A DNA stretch of 64,000 nucleotides from the NCBI RefSeq assembly GCF_001907695.1, contig NZ_KV880637.1, forward strand, positions 1,054,001 through 1,118,000, written 5' to 3'. Made by a program: the position numbers and the translations under genes. The notes beneath the pieces are model-generated. The model did not search any database, was not told the origin of the DNA, and worked only from the letters and a program-made list of their open reading frames with translations. Below are positions 17,567 to 27,400 of the stretch, piece after piece (the first letter of the stretch is position 1; the number at the start of each line of letters is the position of its first letter). Origin of the DNA: Thalassospira sp. TSL5-1. GTDB taxonomy: Bacteria; Pseudomonadota; Alphaproteobacteria; Rhodospirillales; Thalassospiraceae.

Positions 17567-18655
17567 TCAGGCCTTGTTCCAGCCTTCGCATTGGGCACGA
17601 TGGCGCAGTAAATGGTCGGCCAGGACGATGGCGGCCATTGCCTCGCCCACCGGAACGGCGCGAATGCCAACGCAGGGGTCGTGGCGGCCCTTGGTAACAA
17701 CATCAACATCCTTGCCGCTGACATCCACACTGTGGCGCGGTGTGAGGATGGAACTGGTCGGTTTGACGGCAAAGCGAATGATCACATCCTCGCCCGAGGA
17801 AATGCCCCCCAGAATGCCCCCAGCATGGTTGGAGAGGAAAACCGGTTTGCCATCTTCGCCCATGCGCATTTCATCGGCATTTTCAATGCCGGTCAGTTCG
17901 GCGGCTTCAAAACCGTTACCAATTTCAACCCCCTTGACGGCGTTAATCGTCATCATGGCCTTGGCAAGGTCGGCATCGAGTTTGTCGTAAATCGGGTCGC
18001 CTAGGCCAACCGGCACGCCAGAGCACACGACCTCGATCACCGCGCCAACGGATGATCCGTCTTTGCGCAGGCCATCCAGGTATTCTTCAAAAACCGGCAC
18101 GGCTTCGGCATCGGGGGTGAAGAACGGGTTGTTATCCACCTCGTCCCAGTTCCAGTTGGCGCGATTGATTTCTTTGGTGCCCATTTTAACCAGGGCCCCG
18201 CGAATTTTGATGTCATCGCCCAAAATTTTGCGGGCAACCGCACCGGCGGCAACCCGCATGGCGGTTTCGCGGGCCGAAGACCGCCCGCCACCGCGATAAT
18301 CGCGAATGCCGTATTTTTCCCAATAGGTGTAATCGGCATGGCCGGGGCGGAACTGGTTTTTGATTTCGCCATAATCCTTGGAGCGCTGATCGACATTTTC
18401 AATCAGAAGCCCAATCGGGGTGCCGGTGGTTTTGCCTTCAAACACACCCGAGAGGATTTTAACTTCGTCCGGTTCGCGACGCTGGGTGGTAAAGCGCGAC
18501 TGGCCGGGTTTGCGCTTTTCCAGATATTTCTGAATGTCGGCTTCACACAGATCAAGGCGCGGGGGAACCCCATCCACCACACAGCCAATTGCCGGACCGT
18601 GGCTTTCGCCAAAGGTGGTAAAACGAAACAGGGAGCCAAAACTGTTGCCAGCCAT
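17567..18655 (-). CDS. aroC: Chorismate synthase
   Basis: A 362-residue cytoplasmic enzyme that converts 5-enolpyruvylshikimate-3-phosphate to chorismate with reduced FMN, the last step of the shikimate pathway. It has the N-terminal [15 protein letters not shown], the central [18 protein letters not shown] signature, and the C-terminal [17 protein letters not shown] segment. Length is normal for the family. It follows fabI in the same direction with an 87-bp gap that contains an imperfect hairpin, so cotranscription is uncertain. Confidence 0.97.
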   Translation of the reverse strand: MAGNSFGSLFRFTTFGESHGPAIGCVVDGVPPRLDLCEADIQKYLEKRKPGQSRFTTQRREPDEVKILSGVFEGKTTGTPIGLLIENVDQRSKDYGEIKNQFRPGHADYTYWEKYGIRDYRGGGRSSARETAMRVAAGAVARKILGDDIKIRGALVKMGTKEINRANWNWDEVDNNPFFTPDAEAVPVFEEYLDGLRKDGSSVGAVIEVVCSGVPVGLGDPIYDKLDADLAKAMMTINAVKGVEIGNGFEAAELTGIENADEMRMGEDGKPVFLSNHAGGILGGISSGEDVIIRFAVKPTSSILTPRHSVDVSGKDVDVVTKGRHDPCVGIRAVPVGEAMAAIVLADHLLRHRAQCEGWNKA

Positions 18656-18696
18656 CAGAAATTCCAGACTTTATCGGTTAAACATATAAACAGACA

Positions 18697-18725
18697 AAAC
18701 GGGCCGCCCGCAGGCGACCCGGTTT
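18697..18725 (-). terminator. Imperfect hairpin between fabI and aroC
   Basis: AAACGGG-CCGCC pairs with GGCGA-CCCGGTTT across a 4-nt loop, with one mismatch and one bulge. It may attenuate read-through from fabI. Confidence 0.45.
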
Positions 18726-18742
18726 ATCGGATTTTGGCGGGG

Positions 18743-19573
18743 TCAGGGTTTGCTGACCGTAATATCCGGGGCATCGACCTGTTTCATGCCCACGGTATGA
18801 TAACCGCAATCGACATGGTGGGTTTCGCCCGTCACACCCGATGACAGGTCGGACAGGAAATAAAGCCCGGAGCGACCGACATCATCAATCGTGACATTGC
18901 GACGCATCGGCGAATTATATTCGTTCCATTTCAGGATATAGCGGAAATCGCCAATCCCGGAGGCTGCCAGGGTCTTGATCGGCCCGGCGGAAATGGCGTT
19001 AACACGAATATTATCCGGACCAAGGTCGTTGGCCATGTATTTGACGCTGGCCTCCAGGGCTGCCTTGGCAACCCCCATGACGTTATAATGCGGCATGACC
19101 TTTTCTGCCCCGTAATAGGACAGGGTCAGCATGGAACCGCCACTGGTCATCATTTTTTCAGCGCGTTGGGCAACGGCGGTAAAAGAATAGACCGAGATAT
19201 TCATCGACATGGCGAAATTCTCAGGCGAGGTATCAAGATACCGGCCGCGGAGTTCGTTTTTGTCGGAATAGCCAATGGCATGGACGATGAAGTCAATTGT
19301 GTCCCATTTTTCCTTCAGGGCAGCAAAAGCTTCGTCAATGCTGGCAGGGTCACTGACATCGCAGGGCAGAACAATGTCGCTGCCAACGCTTTCTGCCAGT
19401 GGGCGCACGCGCTTGCCAAGAGCATCCCCCTGATAGGTGAATGCAACTTCGCCACCAGCAGCGGCAACAGCACGGGCAATGCCCCATGCAATGGATTTAT
19501 CGTTCGCGACGCCCATGATCAGGCCCCGTTTACCGGCCATCAGGCCTGAAAGATTATCGGCGGACAGGCTCAT
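18743..19573 (-). CDS. fabI: Enoyl-[acyl-carrier-protein] reductase (NADH), FabI type
   Basis: A 276-residue SDR-fold enzyme that reduces the trans-2-enoyl-ACP double bond in the last step of each fatty-acid elongation cycle. It has the FabI-specific GLIMGVANDKSIAWGIA nucleotide-binding segment and the active-site stretch YYGAEKVMPHYNVMGVAKAAL with the Tyr-x6-Lys pair. Length matches the family. It is divergent from the YihY-type gene. Confidence 0.96.
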   Translation of the reverse strand: MSLSADNLSGLMAGKRGLIMGVANDKSIAWGIARAVAAAGGEVAFTYQGDALGKRVRPLAESVGSDIVLPCDVSDPASIDEAFAALKEKWDTIDFIVHAIGYSDKNELRGRYLDTSPENFAMSMNISVYSFTAVAQRAEKMMTSGGSMLTLSYYGAEKVMPHYNVMGVAKAALEASVKYMANDLGPDNIRVNAISAGPIKTLAASGIGDFRYILKWNEYNSPMRRNVTIDDVGRSGLYFLSDLSSGVTGETHHVDCGYHTVGMKQVDAPDITVSKP

Positions 19574-19777
19574 TTTTCCTCTCGTTCAGGCGATCTCTCT
19601 CCGTATTTGGCAGCGTGCCCGGTCAGGACGGCCCCTTACACTGGAGACATTCAATATTATCCGCATCCTACACAAAGCCGGGCTAAAATCAATCTGGCCT
19701 GTTTTATCTTTGCGTGGCGCGTTACTCTATCTCGATTTTGTTACTATAGTCCGAATTTGCACAGGATTAAGCGTTTA

Positions 19778-21142
19778 ATGGTGAATTTGCGAAAATTGCT
19801 CGACGACCGCACCGGATTCTGGCGTTATGCCGTGCTGCGGTTTCTGCATGACAAATCTCCACAACGTGCTAGTGCACTTTCATATACCACCCTGTTGGCA
19901 ATGGTGCCGTTTTTGGCAATTGCGCTGACGGTACTGTCGGCCTTTCCGGTTTTTGATGCCTGGAAAGATCAGATTTCCAATCTGATTTTCAGCAATTTTT
20001 TGCCCCAAACAGGTTCGGAAGTAGCCGATTATCTGGCCGGATTTTTGAAAAATACCGGGCAGATGACGGCCATCGGAACCATTGTTCTGGGGTTTACGGC
20101 GGTGATGCTGCTGGGGTCCATAGAAACCGTGATGAATGATGTTTTCCGCGTCACAACGCCGCGCAAACTGCTGTCCCGGCTGGTGGTGTTCTGGGCGCTG
20201 ATCACGGTGGGTCCGTTATTGCTGGGCTTAAGTTTATCGCTGGCGTCCTATATTTTTGCCATGCGCCATTTGGTGGGCGGCGAGGCGCTTGATGCGCAAA
20301 TCGGCCAGCTTGGTTTTCTCGCGCCGTTCTTTTTGTCGGCGATTGCCTTTTCGCTGCTGTTTTTGGGCATGCCCAACCGTGCGGTGGTGGTGACGGATGG
20401 TATGATTGGCGGGGTGGTGGCCGCCGCCCTGTTCGAGCTTCTGAAAAAAGGGTTTGGACTTTATGTCAGCACCTTTCCGACATACCAGACGCTGTATGGT
20501 GCGGTTGCGGTGGTGCCGATTTTCCTGATCTGGATGTATTTGACCTGGCTGGTGATTTTGCTGGGTGCACAGGTGGCCGCTGCGCGTTCCGAATGGCGGG
20601 CCGCGCGCGCGGCTGGCCTGGTGCCGGACCCGCGTGGCGGTTTGCCTGGCCATACCGAACGCCTGATTTCGGTATTAAAACTGCTGGAATATTTACAGAA
20701 CCGGTTTCAGAAGGCCGACAAGCCACCAACGTATCGCCATTTGTTGCACGAACTTAAAATGGGCGGGCGCGATTTGAACTGGGCGCTGGCCGCCCTGCGT
20801 CGCGAAAACCTGATTGATCGCAGCGAAAAGCATCGCTGGCTGTTATCGGGCGATTTGTCGCGCCTGAAACTGGGCGATTTGATGGAAAAGCTGGGCCTGT
20901 TTCTCGATCAGGACAGGCTGTTGCTGGTGGATGTCAAAAGTGGCTGGCCGATTGAGGTGCGCGACAGGCTGATTGAGCTTCAGGATTGCCGTAAGGATAT
21001 TTTTGATGTCGCGCTGAGCGAACTGTTTCAGAGCCAGCGTCCGGAAGACGTCGTGCCCGCCCCGCTTGAGCAGAACAAAGATGATGCGAAAAGCAAGGCG
21101 GGCGACATTAATGCCGATGACATGAACAGTCAGGTGGACTAA
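19778..21142 (+). CDS. YihY/BrkB family inner membrane protein
   Basis: A 454-residue protein with about six membrane helices (residues about 30-270, starting SALSYTTLLAMVPFLAIAL) of the YihY family, once annotated as ribonuclease BN, which it is not. A soluble C-terminal part (about 290-450) includes a winged-helix-like segment (YRHLLHELKMGGRDLNWALAAL) and a charged tail. The function of the family is poorly defined. The ATG at 19778 is preferred; longer readings run into the fabI promoter region. Confidence 0.87.
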   Translation: MVNLRKLLDDRTGFWRYAVLRFLHDKSPQRASALSYTTLLAMVPFLAIALTVLSAFPVFDAWKDQISNLIFSNFLPQTGSEVADYLAGFLKNTGQMTAIGTIVLGFTAVMLLGSIETVMNDVFRVTTPRKLLSRLVVFWALITVGPLLLGLSLSLASYIFAMRHLVGGEALDAQIGQLGFLAPFFLSAIAFSLLFLGMPNRAVVVTDGMIGGVVAAALFELLKKGFGLYVSTFPTYQTLYGAVAVVPIFLIWMYLTWLVILLGAQVAAARSEWRAARAAGLVPDPRGGLPGHTERLISVLKLLEYLQNRFQKADKPPTYRHLLHELKMGGRDLNWALAALRRENLIDRSEKHRWLLSGDLSRLKLGDLMEKLGLFLDQDRLLLVDVKSGWPIEVRDRLIELQDCRKDIFDVALSELFQSQRPEDVVPAPLEQNKDDAKSKAGDINADDMNSQVD

Positions 21143-21175
21143 AGGCAAAAGGCCCAAAACGCCCAACGCGGAATG

Positions 21176-21613
21176 TCAGGCGTCCTTGGCAATGGCGATC
21201 AGGATGCTGCAGGGCGCATGGGCCAGAAGCGACGCACCGGTGGAACCACCCCACCAGCGTGCCAACGCCCCCTGTTCACGGTGGCCAACCACAATCAGGT
21301 CCGCGTTTATTTCCTGGGCGACACGGCCAATTTCATTGGCGGGAATGCCATTTTCAAGGCGGGTTTCAACCGACAGTCCCCGATCCTGTAGCTTGGCCTT
21401 GCCCTCTTGCAGGCTGGCTTTAATTTCGGCCAGCATCCGGTCTGGCAGGTCGGAGGGAACGGCGGCCTCGGCATAGATAACACCAATATCGGGGGACATA
21501 ACCGCCAGCAGGCAGACGTCGGCCTTGCACATGGTTGCCAGTTCCGCCCCCTGTTTCAGGGCTGCGCGGCCTTCTTGGCTGCCGTCATAGGCCAGCAGGA
21601 TTTTTTGATACAT
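21176..21613 (-). CDS. Universal stress protein, single domain
   Basis: A 145-residue UspA-fold protein (KILLAYDGSQEG start, DLIVVGHREQGALARWWGGSTG near the end), with the G-x2-G-x9-G(S/T)-like ATP-binding motif present. The ATG at 21613 was chosen because AAAGGCG precedes it; an ATG six codons upstream has no ribosome site. A hairpin separates it from mscS upstream. Confidence 0.88.
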   Translation of the reverse strand: MYQKILLAYDGSQEGRAALKQGAELATMCKADVCLLAVMSPDIGVIYAEAAVPSDLPDRMLAEIKASLQEGKAKLQDRGLSVETRLENGIPANEIGRVAQEINADLIVVGHREQGALARWWGGSTGASLLAHAPCSILIAIAKDA

Positions 21614-21637
21614 GAGGTCGCCTTTTTGCATGAAAAA

Positions 21638-21675
21638 GCAGGGTAATAGGATGAAAATTATACATCCAACCCTGC
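21638..21675 (-). terminator. Hairpin terminator after mscS-type gene
   Basis: Outer arms GCAGGGT/ACCCTGC (21638-21644, 21669-21675) and inner arms GGATG/CATCC (21649-21653, 21663-21667) are followed on the minus strand by a T-run. It lies between the MscS gene and the stress-protein gene. Confidence 0.7.
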
Positions 21676-21709
21676 CATCTTTAACAAGAAAATTCTAATT
21701 TATTTTGCT

Positions 21710-23086
21710 TCACGGGTCTGGTCGGTTGGCCGTGTCGGGGGAGGTTTTTATAATGTCTGCCCCCGGATGGCTGACTTCAAAGCGTAGCGGACGGCTGCCG
21801 GGATGCAAATGCAGGTCGCGCTGCGGGAAGGGGATTTCGATGTCGTTTTCCTTGAAGGCATCCCAAACATTGAGCAGCACTTCACTGATGATGTTGCCGC
21901 GCCCGTTTTGCGGATCGTTGATCCAGAAGCGGATTTCCAGATCGACCGAATTATCGCCAAAGCCGCGCAACAGCGTGTTGGGGCCGGGGGTATCGAGCAC
22001 CCGTTTGCATTTGGCCGCTGCCGCGTTACACAGCGCAATGGCCTGGCGCGGGTCGTTGTTATAGGAAATGCCGACGGGGATTTTCAGGCGAAGCTGAACA
22101 TCGGAATGGCTCCAGTTTTCAACCTGATTGGTAATCAAATCCTCGTTGGGGATCAGAAATTCGGTGCCATCGCGGGTGCGAACGGCGGTGTAACGTGCGC
22201 CTAGTGACTGGATCCAGCCAAAGGTATCGCCAATGGCAATCACATCGCCCGGCTTGATCGAACGATCCAATAGCAGGATCAACCCACTGATCAGGTTGGC
22301 GACGATGCGTTGCAAACCAAGGCCGATGCCCACACCAACCGCACCGCCAAAAACCGCAAGGGCGGTTAGATCGATGCCAATGGTGGACAGGGCAAAGAAC
22401 ACTGCAACGGATAGCAACACGATTTTCAGAAGCTTGACCAGTAACACCTGAACCGAAGGTGTTAAGCGGTGAACCCGGTTAATGCGCTGTTCAAACAGAT
22501 GGGAGGCAAAGGACGCGACCCATAACAAAATCGCCAGCGACAGGACCGCCTTGATCAACCCGTAAAGAGAAATACGCACTTTGCCCAGCTCGAAGGCGAC
22601 ACTGTTGAGCATGTCGATGGCGGGGTTAAGCAGGCCGACAATATTAAGCGCGGCAATGCCCCAGGCAATGACGGCAATGGTGCGACCCCATACCGGGTCA
22701 TTCAAAAAGGCGCTGGCAAGGCGAATGAAGATCCAGGCGATCAGCAGGCTTGTTACCAGACGCAAAACATTGTGCGGATAGTCAATCTGGGTGGCAATGC
22801 CGTCCAAGACCCACAGAATGATCATGAAAACCAGTGGAAAGGACAGACCCGGCAGAGTTTTGCAAAACCGTTTCAGGCCGGGAATGTGGCTGAGGGCGGC
22901 CTGCCAGTTTTGTAAACGCGACAGCAGGCGTGCAATCGGCTTTGCGAGTAAAATCGCGGGAACAGCGGCAAGGGCAATGGCCGTAAACTGCAACAGGATG
23001 GGAACCAGCAGCAGATTGGCTTGAACCCAGTCTACGGCCTTTTCAAACCAGGCCATTATGCGTTCGGATTGCCAGAAACCGTCCAT
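21710..23086 (-). CDS. Mechanosensitive ion channel, MscS family
   Basis: A 458-residue inner-membrane channel. Several hydrophobic helices occupy about 15-235, then comes the MscS pore helix with its Gly/Ala pattern (FGGAVGVGIGLGLQRIVANL) and the cytoplasmic beta domain (SIKPGDVIAIGDTFGWIQSLG, TRDGTEFLIPNE). The channel opens under membrane tension to relieve osmotic downshock. It is longer than E. coli MscS because of extra N-terminal helices, as in many medium-size members. An alternative start at 23056 would shorten it by ten residues. Confidence 0.92.
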   Translation of the reverse strand: MDGFWQSERIMAWFEKAVDWVQANLLLVPILLQFTAIALAAVPAILLAKPIARLLSRLQNWQAALSHIPGLKRFCKTLPGLSFPLVFMIILWVLDGIATQIDYPHNVLRLVTSLLIAWIFIRLASAFLNDPVWGRTIAVIAWGIAALNIVGLLNPAIDMLNSVAFELGKVRISLYGLIKAVLSLAILLWVASFASHLFEQRINRVHRLTPSVQVLLVKLLKIVLLSVAVFFALSTIGIDLTALAVFGGAVGVGIGLGLQRIVANLISGLILLLDRSIKPGDVIAIGDTFGWIQSLGARYTAVRTRDGTEFLIPNEDLITNQVENWSHSDVQLRLKIPVGISYNNDPRQAIALCNAAAAKCKRVLDTPGPNTLLRGFGDNSVDLEIRFWINDPQNGRGNIISEVLLNVWDAFKENDIEIPFPQRDLHLHPGSRPLRFEVSHPGADIIKTSPDTANRPDP

Positions 23087-23250
23087 TCATGCCCGCCTGC
23101 GTAAAATGGCCGCCCGGTCGAAAGGCTCCGGCTGTATTGCGGTTCAGCCGGGCGGCGATGTGGTTCTTTATGCCTATCCTAACATTCCTGACCGAAAATA
23201 CAGCCAAAACAGTATGCTGACGGGAAAAAGACCTGAAATGCGGGGCCGTG

Positions 23251-23281
23251 CCTGGCATGAAGCAGCGTTGTTCATGCCAGG
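23251..23281 (-). terminator. Hairpin downstream of the CoA-transferase gene
   Basis: Perfect 11-bp arms CCTGGCATGAA (23251-23261) and TTCATGCCAGG (23271-23281) start 13 bp past the stop. No strong T-run follows. Confidence 0.6.
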
Positions 23282-23293
23282 AACCTGGCTGGG

Positions 23294-24784
23294 TCAGGGT
23301 TTCATGGTGCCATGCAGGCGCAAATTATTGTGCCAGGAAAAGGCTTCCTCGATGAGATGCGGGGTATGGCCGCCACGGACCACGGCGCGATTGAAATAAT
23401 CGCCCAGTTCATCGCGATAGGAAGGATGGACACAATTGGCCAGAATGGTTTGCGCACGTTCACGCGGGGCCAGACCGCGCAAATCGGCCAGGCCAGTTTC
23501 CGTAATCAGAATATCCACATCATGTTCGGTATGGTCGACATGGCTGACCATCGGCACAACGCTGGAAATTTTGCCGGCCTTGGCGATTGATTTGGTGACA
23601 AAAATCGACATGTGACCATTGCGGGCAAAATCACCCGACCCGCCAATGCCATTCATCATTTGTGTGCCACCAACATGGGTGGAATTGACATTGCCATACA
23701 GGTCAAATTCCAGCGCGGTATTAATGCAGATCAGCCCCAAACGGCGAATGACTTCGGGATGGTTGCTGATTTCCTGGGGGCGTAAAATGAGTTGGTGTTT
23801 GTAGCGTGCAAGATCGGCAATCACCTGTTCATAGCGCGACTGCGACAGGGTGATGGAGGAGCCAGAGGCAAAGTCCAGCTTTCCGGCATCAAACAGGTCG
23901 AATGTCGAATCCTGCAAGACTTCGGAATACATTTTCAGGCCATGAAACGGCGTATCGATAAAGCCGTGCATCACCGCATTGGCAATGGTGCCAATACCGG
24001 CCTGAAGCGGTTGCAATTCGTTGGTCAGGCGGCCGCTTTTGACTTCGTATTTCAAAAAGTCGGCCAAATGCCCGGCAATGGCACGGGTGTCTTCATCGGG
24101 CGGCAATACGGTCGAGGAACTATCGGCCTTGCGGGTGACAACAATGGCGACGATTTTGTCAGGATCGACCGGAATGAAGGGGAAACCCACCCGGCTTTCG
24201 GGGGAGACAACCGGCACCGGCTGGCGCGTCGGGCGACGCGAGGGAATATAAATATCGTGCAATCCCTCCAGCGTTTCGGATTGCGTCAGGTTAATCTCGA
24301 CAATCACCTTTTTGGCAAGGATGGCGAAGCTGGCCGAATTGCCGACCGATGTGGTCGGAATGATGCCGCCCTGCTCGGTGATGGCGACGGCCTCGACCAC
24401 GGCAATGTCGATGCCGGGGATTTGATCGGTGCGCAATTGTTCCACCGTTTCGGAAAGGTGCTGGTCAATAAACATCACCTCGCCGGAATTGATCGCCTTG
24501 CGCAGGCCCGGATCGGCCTGAAACGGGATGCGGCGCGACAGGACATGGGCCTCGGCCAGGGTGCGGTCCAGATCATTGCCCAGCGATGCCCCCGTCATCA
24601 GGGTGATTTTGAGCGGGTCTTTTTTGGCCCGCTCGGCCAGAGCCATCGGTACGGCCTTGGCTTCACCGGCACGGGTAAAGCCGCTCATGCCGACAACCAT
24701 GCCATCCTTTATCAGACTGGCCGCTTCTTCGGCGCTGACAACACGTTCCTGAAATTTGGGATGACGAATGCGTTGGCGATACAT
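23294..24784 (-). CDS. Acetyl-CoA hydrolase/succinate CoA-transferase family enzyme
   Basis: A 496-residue class I CoA-transferase of the acetate/propionate:succinate type. Two homologous halves are visible; the YSEVLQDSTFDLFDAGKL region carries the likely catalytic Glu, with LQAGIGTIANAV and GGSGDFARNG as further family motifs. These enzymes move CoA between acetyl- or propionyl-CoA and succinate; a hydrolase side activity is often annotated. The acyl specificity cannot be told. The ATG at 24784 has AAAGGAAAG just upstream. It appears monocistronic. Confidence 0.9.
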   Translation of the reverse strand: MYRQRIRHPKFQERVVSAEEAASLIKDGMVVGMSGFTRAGEAKAVPMALAERAKKDPLKITLMTGASLGNDLDRTLAEAHVLSRRIPFQADPGLRKAINSGEVMFIDQHLSETVEQLRTDQIPGIDIAVVEAVAITEQGGIIPTTSVGNSASFAILAKKVIVEINLTQSETLEGLHDIYIPSRRPTRQPVPVVSPESRVGFPFIPVDPDKIVAIVVTRKADSSSTVLPPDEDTRAIAGHLADFLKYEVKSGRLTNELQPLQAGIGTIANAVMHGFIDTPFHGLKMYSEVLQDSTFDLFDAGKLDFASGSSITLSQSRYEQVIADLARYKHQLILRPQEISNHPEVIRRLGLICINTALEFDLYGNVNSTHVGGTQMMNGIGGSGDFARNGHMSIFVTKSIAKAGKISSVVPMVSHVDHTEHDVDILITETGLADLRGLAPRERAQTILANCVHPSYRDELGDYFNRAVVRGGHTPHLIEEAFSWHNNLRLHGTMKP

Positions 24785-24952
24785 GGGCTTTCCTTTGTGG
24801 CAGGTGGGACGGGAGAGGTACACATAACAGGTGTAAAGGACCATTCCGCGCAATTGGTGTGAGAAATTCGCGTATGCCTTTGTATTTTATGCAATGCTAA
24901 TATTCTTATAATAATTCCAAAGTCGGGCGGGATGGATTGAACAGGGCGTGTT

Positions 24953-25579
24953 TCAGGCAGGCAGGGTTTGCAGGAACCGGTCAATGGCGGTTGCACAGTC
25001 ATTCAGGTTCTGATCGACCGTGCGGCCCGATGCCTTGCGCGGTGCGAAATCATGATTGCCATCCTCAACCCAGTGCAGCGATATGGCAGACGAGAGAGGA
25101 TAGCCTGCAATTTCATCGGGCTTGCCAAACGGGTCGCGGGTGCCGTGGCAAATCAGGGTGGGGGTGGTCAGGGTTGCCAAATGTTCGGTACGGGGTTTTT
25201 CGGGTTTGCCGGTGGGGTGAAACGGGTACCCAAGGCATAACAAGGCCCGGACTTGTGCCGTATCCGCGATCATGCTGGCGATGCGCCCACCCATTGATTT
25301 GCCAGCAATGACGATGCTCTCCGCCGGGCCTGCATCGGCAATGGCGGTGTTAAAGGCATCCATCAATGCAGGGGCACGGTCTGGCGGGCGTTTTTTGCCA
25401 TCCTGTCGCCGTTTGACCATGTAGGGGAATTCAAACCGCCCCACGCGATAGCCTTTTTGCCCCAGTTTTTCGGCCATATCGGCCATAAAGGGGCTGTCCA
25501 TTGGGGCACCAGCACCATGTGCAAACAAAATTTTCAGGGCCGCGTCTTTCGGCCCGGTCCAAATGAAGCTGGTGGTCAT
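24953..25579 (-). CDS. Alpha/beta-hydrolase of the KANL3/Tex30 type
   Basis: A 208-residue compact alpha/beta-hydrolase: LFAHGAGAPMDSPFM near the N-terminus, nucleophile elbow GKSMGGRIASM, acid in HGTRDPFG and a C-terminal histidine in EDGNHDF, so a complete triad is present. The length and the HGAGAPMDS segment fit the KANL3/Tex30-like bacterial group; the substrate is unknown. The ATG at 25579 lies just after GGATCC, with a weak ribosome site. The J-domain gene lies upstream, separated by a terminator. Confidence 0.83.
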   Translation of the reverse strand: MTTSFIWTGPKDAALKILFAHGAGAPMDSPFMADMAEKLGQKGYRVGRFEFPYMVKRRQDGKKRPPDRAPALMDAFNTAIADAGPAESIVIAGKSMGGRIASMIADTAQVRALLCLGYPFHPTGKPEKPRTEHLATLTTPTLICHGTRDPFGKPDEIAGYPLSSAISLHWVEDGNHDFAPRKASGRTVDQNLNDCATAIDRFLQTLPA

Positions 25580-25634
25580 GGAGGATCCTGTTTGGCGGGG
25601 GATGTCAGGCAATTCAGGCAGTCAGGCAAAGAAA

Positions 25635-25664
25635 GGGGCGTTACAAAACGGGCTGTAACGCCCC
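25635..25664 (-). terminator. Hairpin terminator after the J-domain gene
   Basis: Perfect 11-bp arms GGGGCGTTACA (25635-25645) and TGTAACGCCCC (25654-25664) with an 8-nt loop, followed on the minus strand by TTTC. Confidence 0.75.
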
Positions 25665-25693
25665 GAATATCGGGTTAGTTTGGTTTCGGTGCT

Positions 25694-26611
25694 TCACCGG
25701 ACCGATTGAGGATGGTCGCGCGACCATTTTTCAATGAAATCGATCAGGTCCTGGTCACGTTTTTCCGGCAGCTTGACGGTCAGATGCACATATTGATCGC
25801 CGCGTTTGTCGCCCCGGTTATAGGGCGCACCCTTGCCGCGCAGGCGCAGGGTGGTGCCGCTATTGGCATTGGCGGGCAGTTTCATTGAAACCTTGCCGTC
25901 AATGGTGGGTACCTGGATCGACCCGCCCAGGATGGCTTCGCTTAGGGATATGGCCATGTCGCAGTGCAAATCATTGCCTTCACGGCGAAATTGCTGGTCG
26001 GCATGTACATGCAGCTTGATGAGTGCATCGCCGGCTTCACCGCCATTCATGCCCGCCATGCCCTGATTTTTCAGGCGCAGGGTTTGGCCGTCCTCGCTGC
26101 CGGGCGGGATGCGAACTTCAAGCTGTTTGCCGCTGGCAAGATTGATGCGCTTGGTCGTGCCCAGCAGGGCTTCTTTCAGATCAAGGCTGAGTTCATAGCT
26201 GATATTGGGGCCTTTGACACGGGTGTCGCGCCGTCCCCCAAAACCACCGCGCGCGCCCGCACGGTTGCCAAAAATTTCGTCGAAAATATCTTCGGCACTG
26301 CCGCCACCAAAGCCGAACGGGTCACCGCCGCCCGCGGACGTGCGATACCCGCCCGCACCGGCACCCGCGCGGCCAAATGGTCCGGTTTCGCGGCCTTCAG
26401 CATCGATTTCGCCATTGTCGTATTTTTTGCGGCGCTCCGCATCGCCCAGCAGGTGATACGCGGATGAAACCTTTTTAAAGCGGTCTTCGATTTTGGCATC
26501 GTTTGGATGAAGGTCCGGATGCAATTCGCGCGCAAGTTTGCGATAGGCTTTTTTGATCTCGTCCTGCGAGGCCGTTTTGGATACGCCAAGGATCTTGTAT
26601 GGGTCCTGCAT
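25694..26611 (-). CDS. Type II J-domain co-chaperone (CbpA/DnaJ-like)
   Basis: A 305-residue Hsp40: J domain at 1-70 with the HPD motif at 31-33, a Gly/Phe-rich linker (about 78-125), and the two substrate-binding C-terminal domains (about 135-300). The zinc-finger of true DnaJ is missing, so this is the CbpA-type class that stimulates DnaK ATPase. No CbpM-like modulator gene is adjacent. Confidence 0.92.
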   Translation of the reverse strand: MQDPYKILGVSKTASQDEIKKAYRKLARELHPDLHPNDAKIEDRFKKVSSAYHLLGDAERRKKYDNGEIDAEGRETGPFGRAGAGAGGYRTSAGGGDPFGFGGGSAEDIFDEIFGNRAGARGGFGGRRDTRVKGPNISYELSLDLKEALLGTTKRINLASGKQLEVRIPPGSEDGQTLRLKNQGMAGMNGGEAGDALIKLHVHADQQFRREGNDLHCDMAISLSEAILGGSIQVPTIDGKVSMKLPANANSGTTLRLRGKGAPYNRGDKRGDQYVHLTVKLPEKRDQDLIDFIEKWSRDHPQSVR

Positions 26612-26729
26612 TGCCAGCCTGGTTGGAAAAGGTGAAACATCATTGCCGGTTACGGAACCGGCATATGCGTTATTATTAGCGGGTCTTGCCCATAATCAGA
26701 AGTGTTTTTCGTGATGGGGCAAAACATAG

Positions 26730-26762
26730 AAAAAACGGCGCAGGGCTTGTGCGCTGCGCCGT
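26730..26762 (-). terminator. Rho-independent terminator of the glycine-zipper lipoprotein gene
   Basis: Arms ACGGCGCAG (26735-26743) and CTGCGCCGT (26754-26762) with an A-run before the stem (26730-26735), which is a U-run on the minus transcript. Confidence 0.85.
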
Positions 26763-26783
26763 CCTGACGGGGTGTGTCCGTGG

Positions 26784-27272
26784 TTAATTGACCACTTTCC
26801 AGGTGCCATCGGGCTGACGGCAGGCGGTGCCGTAGGCCGACTGTTCCTCGCCACCGATCACCACGGTTTGCTGATATTCGCGGCAATATTGGTCGGTGTC
26901 GGGTTTCTGATAGGTGCGGGTCGGCGTAATGGTGCCGGAATGGCCGCTATCGGGGTTGGTCCAGGTGCTGGTCTGGCCGACGGGCGCGGTTTCCAGCGTG
27001 TGCTGGGTGGTGTTGCGCATCATCGCGCGGTCGGCATTATCCAGCGACTTGCCGATTTCGCTGCCGATCATGGCACCCGCAAGTGTGCCCAGGGCCACGC
27101 CAACAAGCTGGCCTTTGCCTTTACCAAATTGTGCACCGGCAACGGCACCGCCAACAGCACCCAAAAGGCCACCTGCAGTCTGCTTCGTTCCCTGGTTTTC
27201 CGCACAACCGGCCAGCACGAATGTGCCCAGCATCACGGGGATGATAAAAATGCGTGCTTTCATTATATTCAT
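26784..27272 (-). CDS. Glycine-zipper outer-membrane lipoprotein (17 kDa surface antigen-like)
   Basis: A 162-residue lipoprotein with lipobox LAGC and lipidated C23, then a glycine-zipper membrane segment (about 33-75, TAGGLLGAVGGAVAGAQFGKGKG and a second GTLAGAMIGSEIG part) and a C-terminal domain with CREYQQTVVIGG and YGTACRQPDGTWKVV, which is typical of the RT0821/Lpp1805 family. These proteins sit in the outer membrane; their role is structural or unknown. The ATG at 27272 follows AGGTAGG; another ATG three codons in is possible. It is divergent from pdxH. Confidence 0.9.
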   Translation of the reverse strand: MNIMKARIFIIPVMLGTFVLAGCAENQGTKQTAGGLLGAVGGAVAGAQFGKGKGQLVGVALGTLAGAMIGSEIGKSLDNADRAMMRNTTQHTLETAPVGQTSTWTNPDSGHSGTITPTRTYQKPDTDQYCREYQQTVVIGGEEQSAYGTACRQPDGTWKVVN

Positions 27273-27400
27273 GCCTACCTTGTCTTTACTGTCCCAACCG
27301 ATATGTATGTCTGGCGGACTGGTCTTGCCGTGTGAGACAGTCTGTCGCAAGATGCCAACCAGTTGAGCCAAAACACGTTATAAAAGGACGGTTTAGGGTA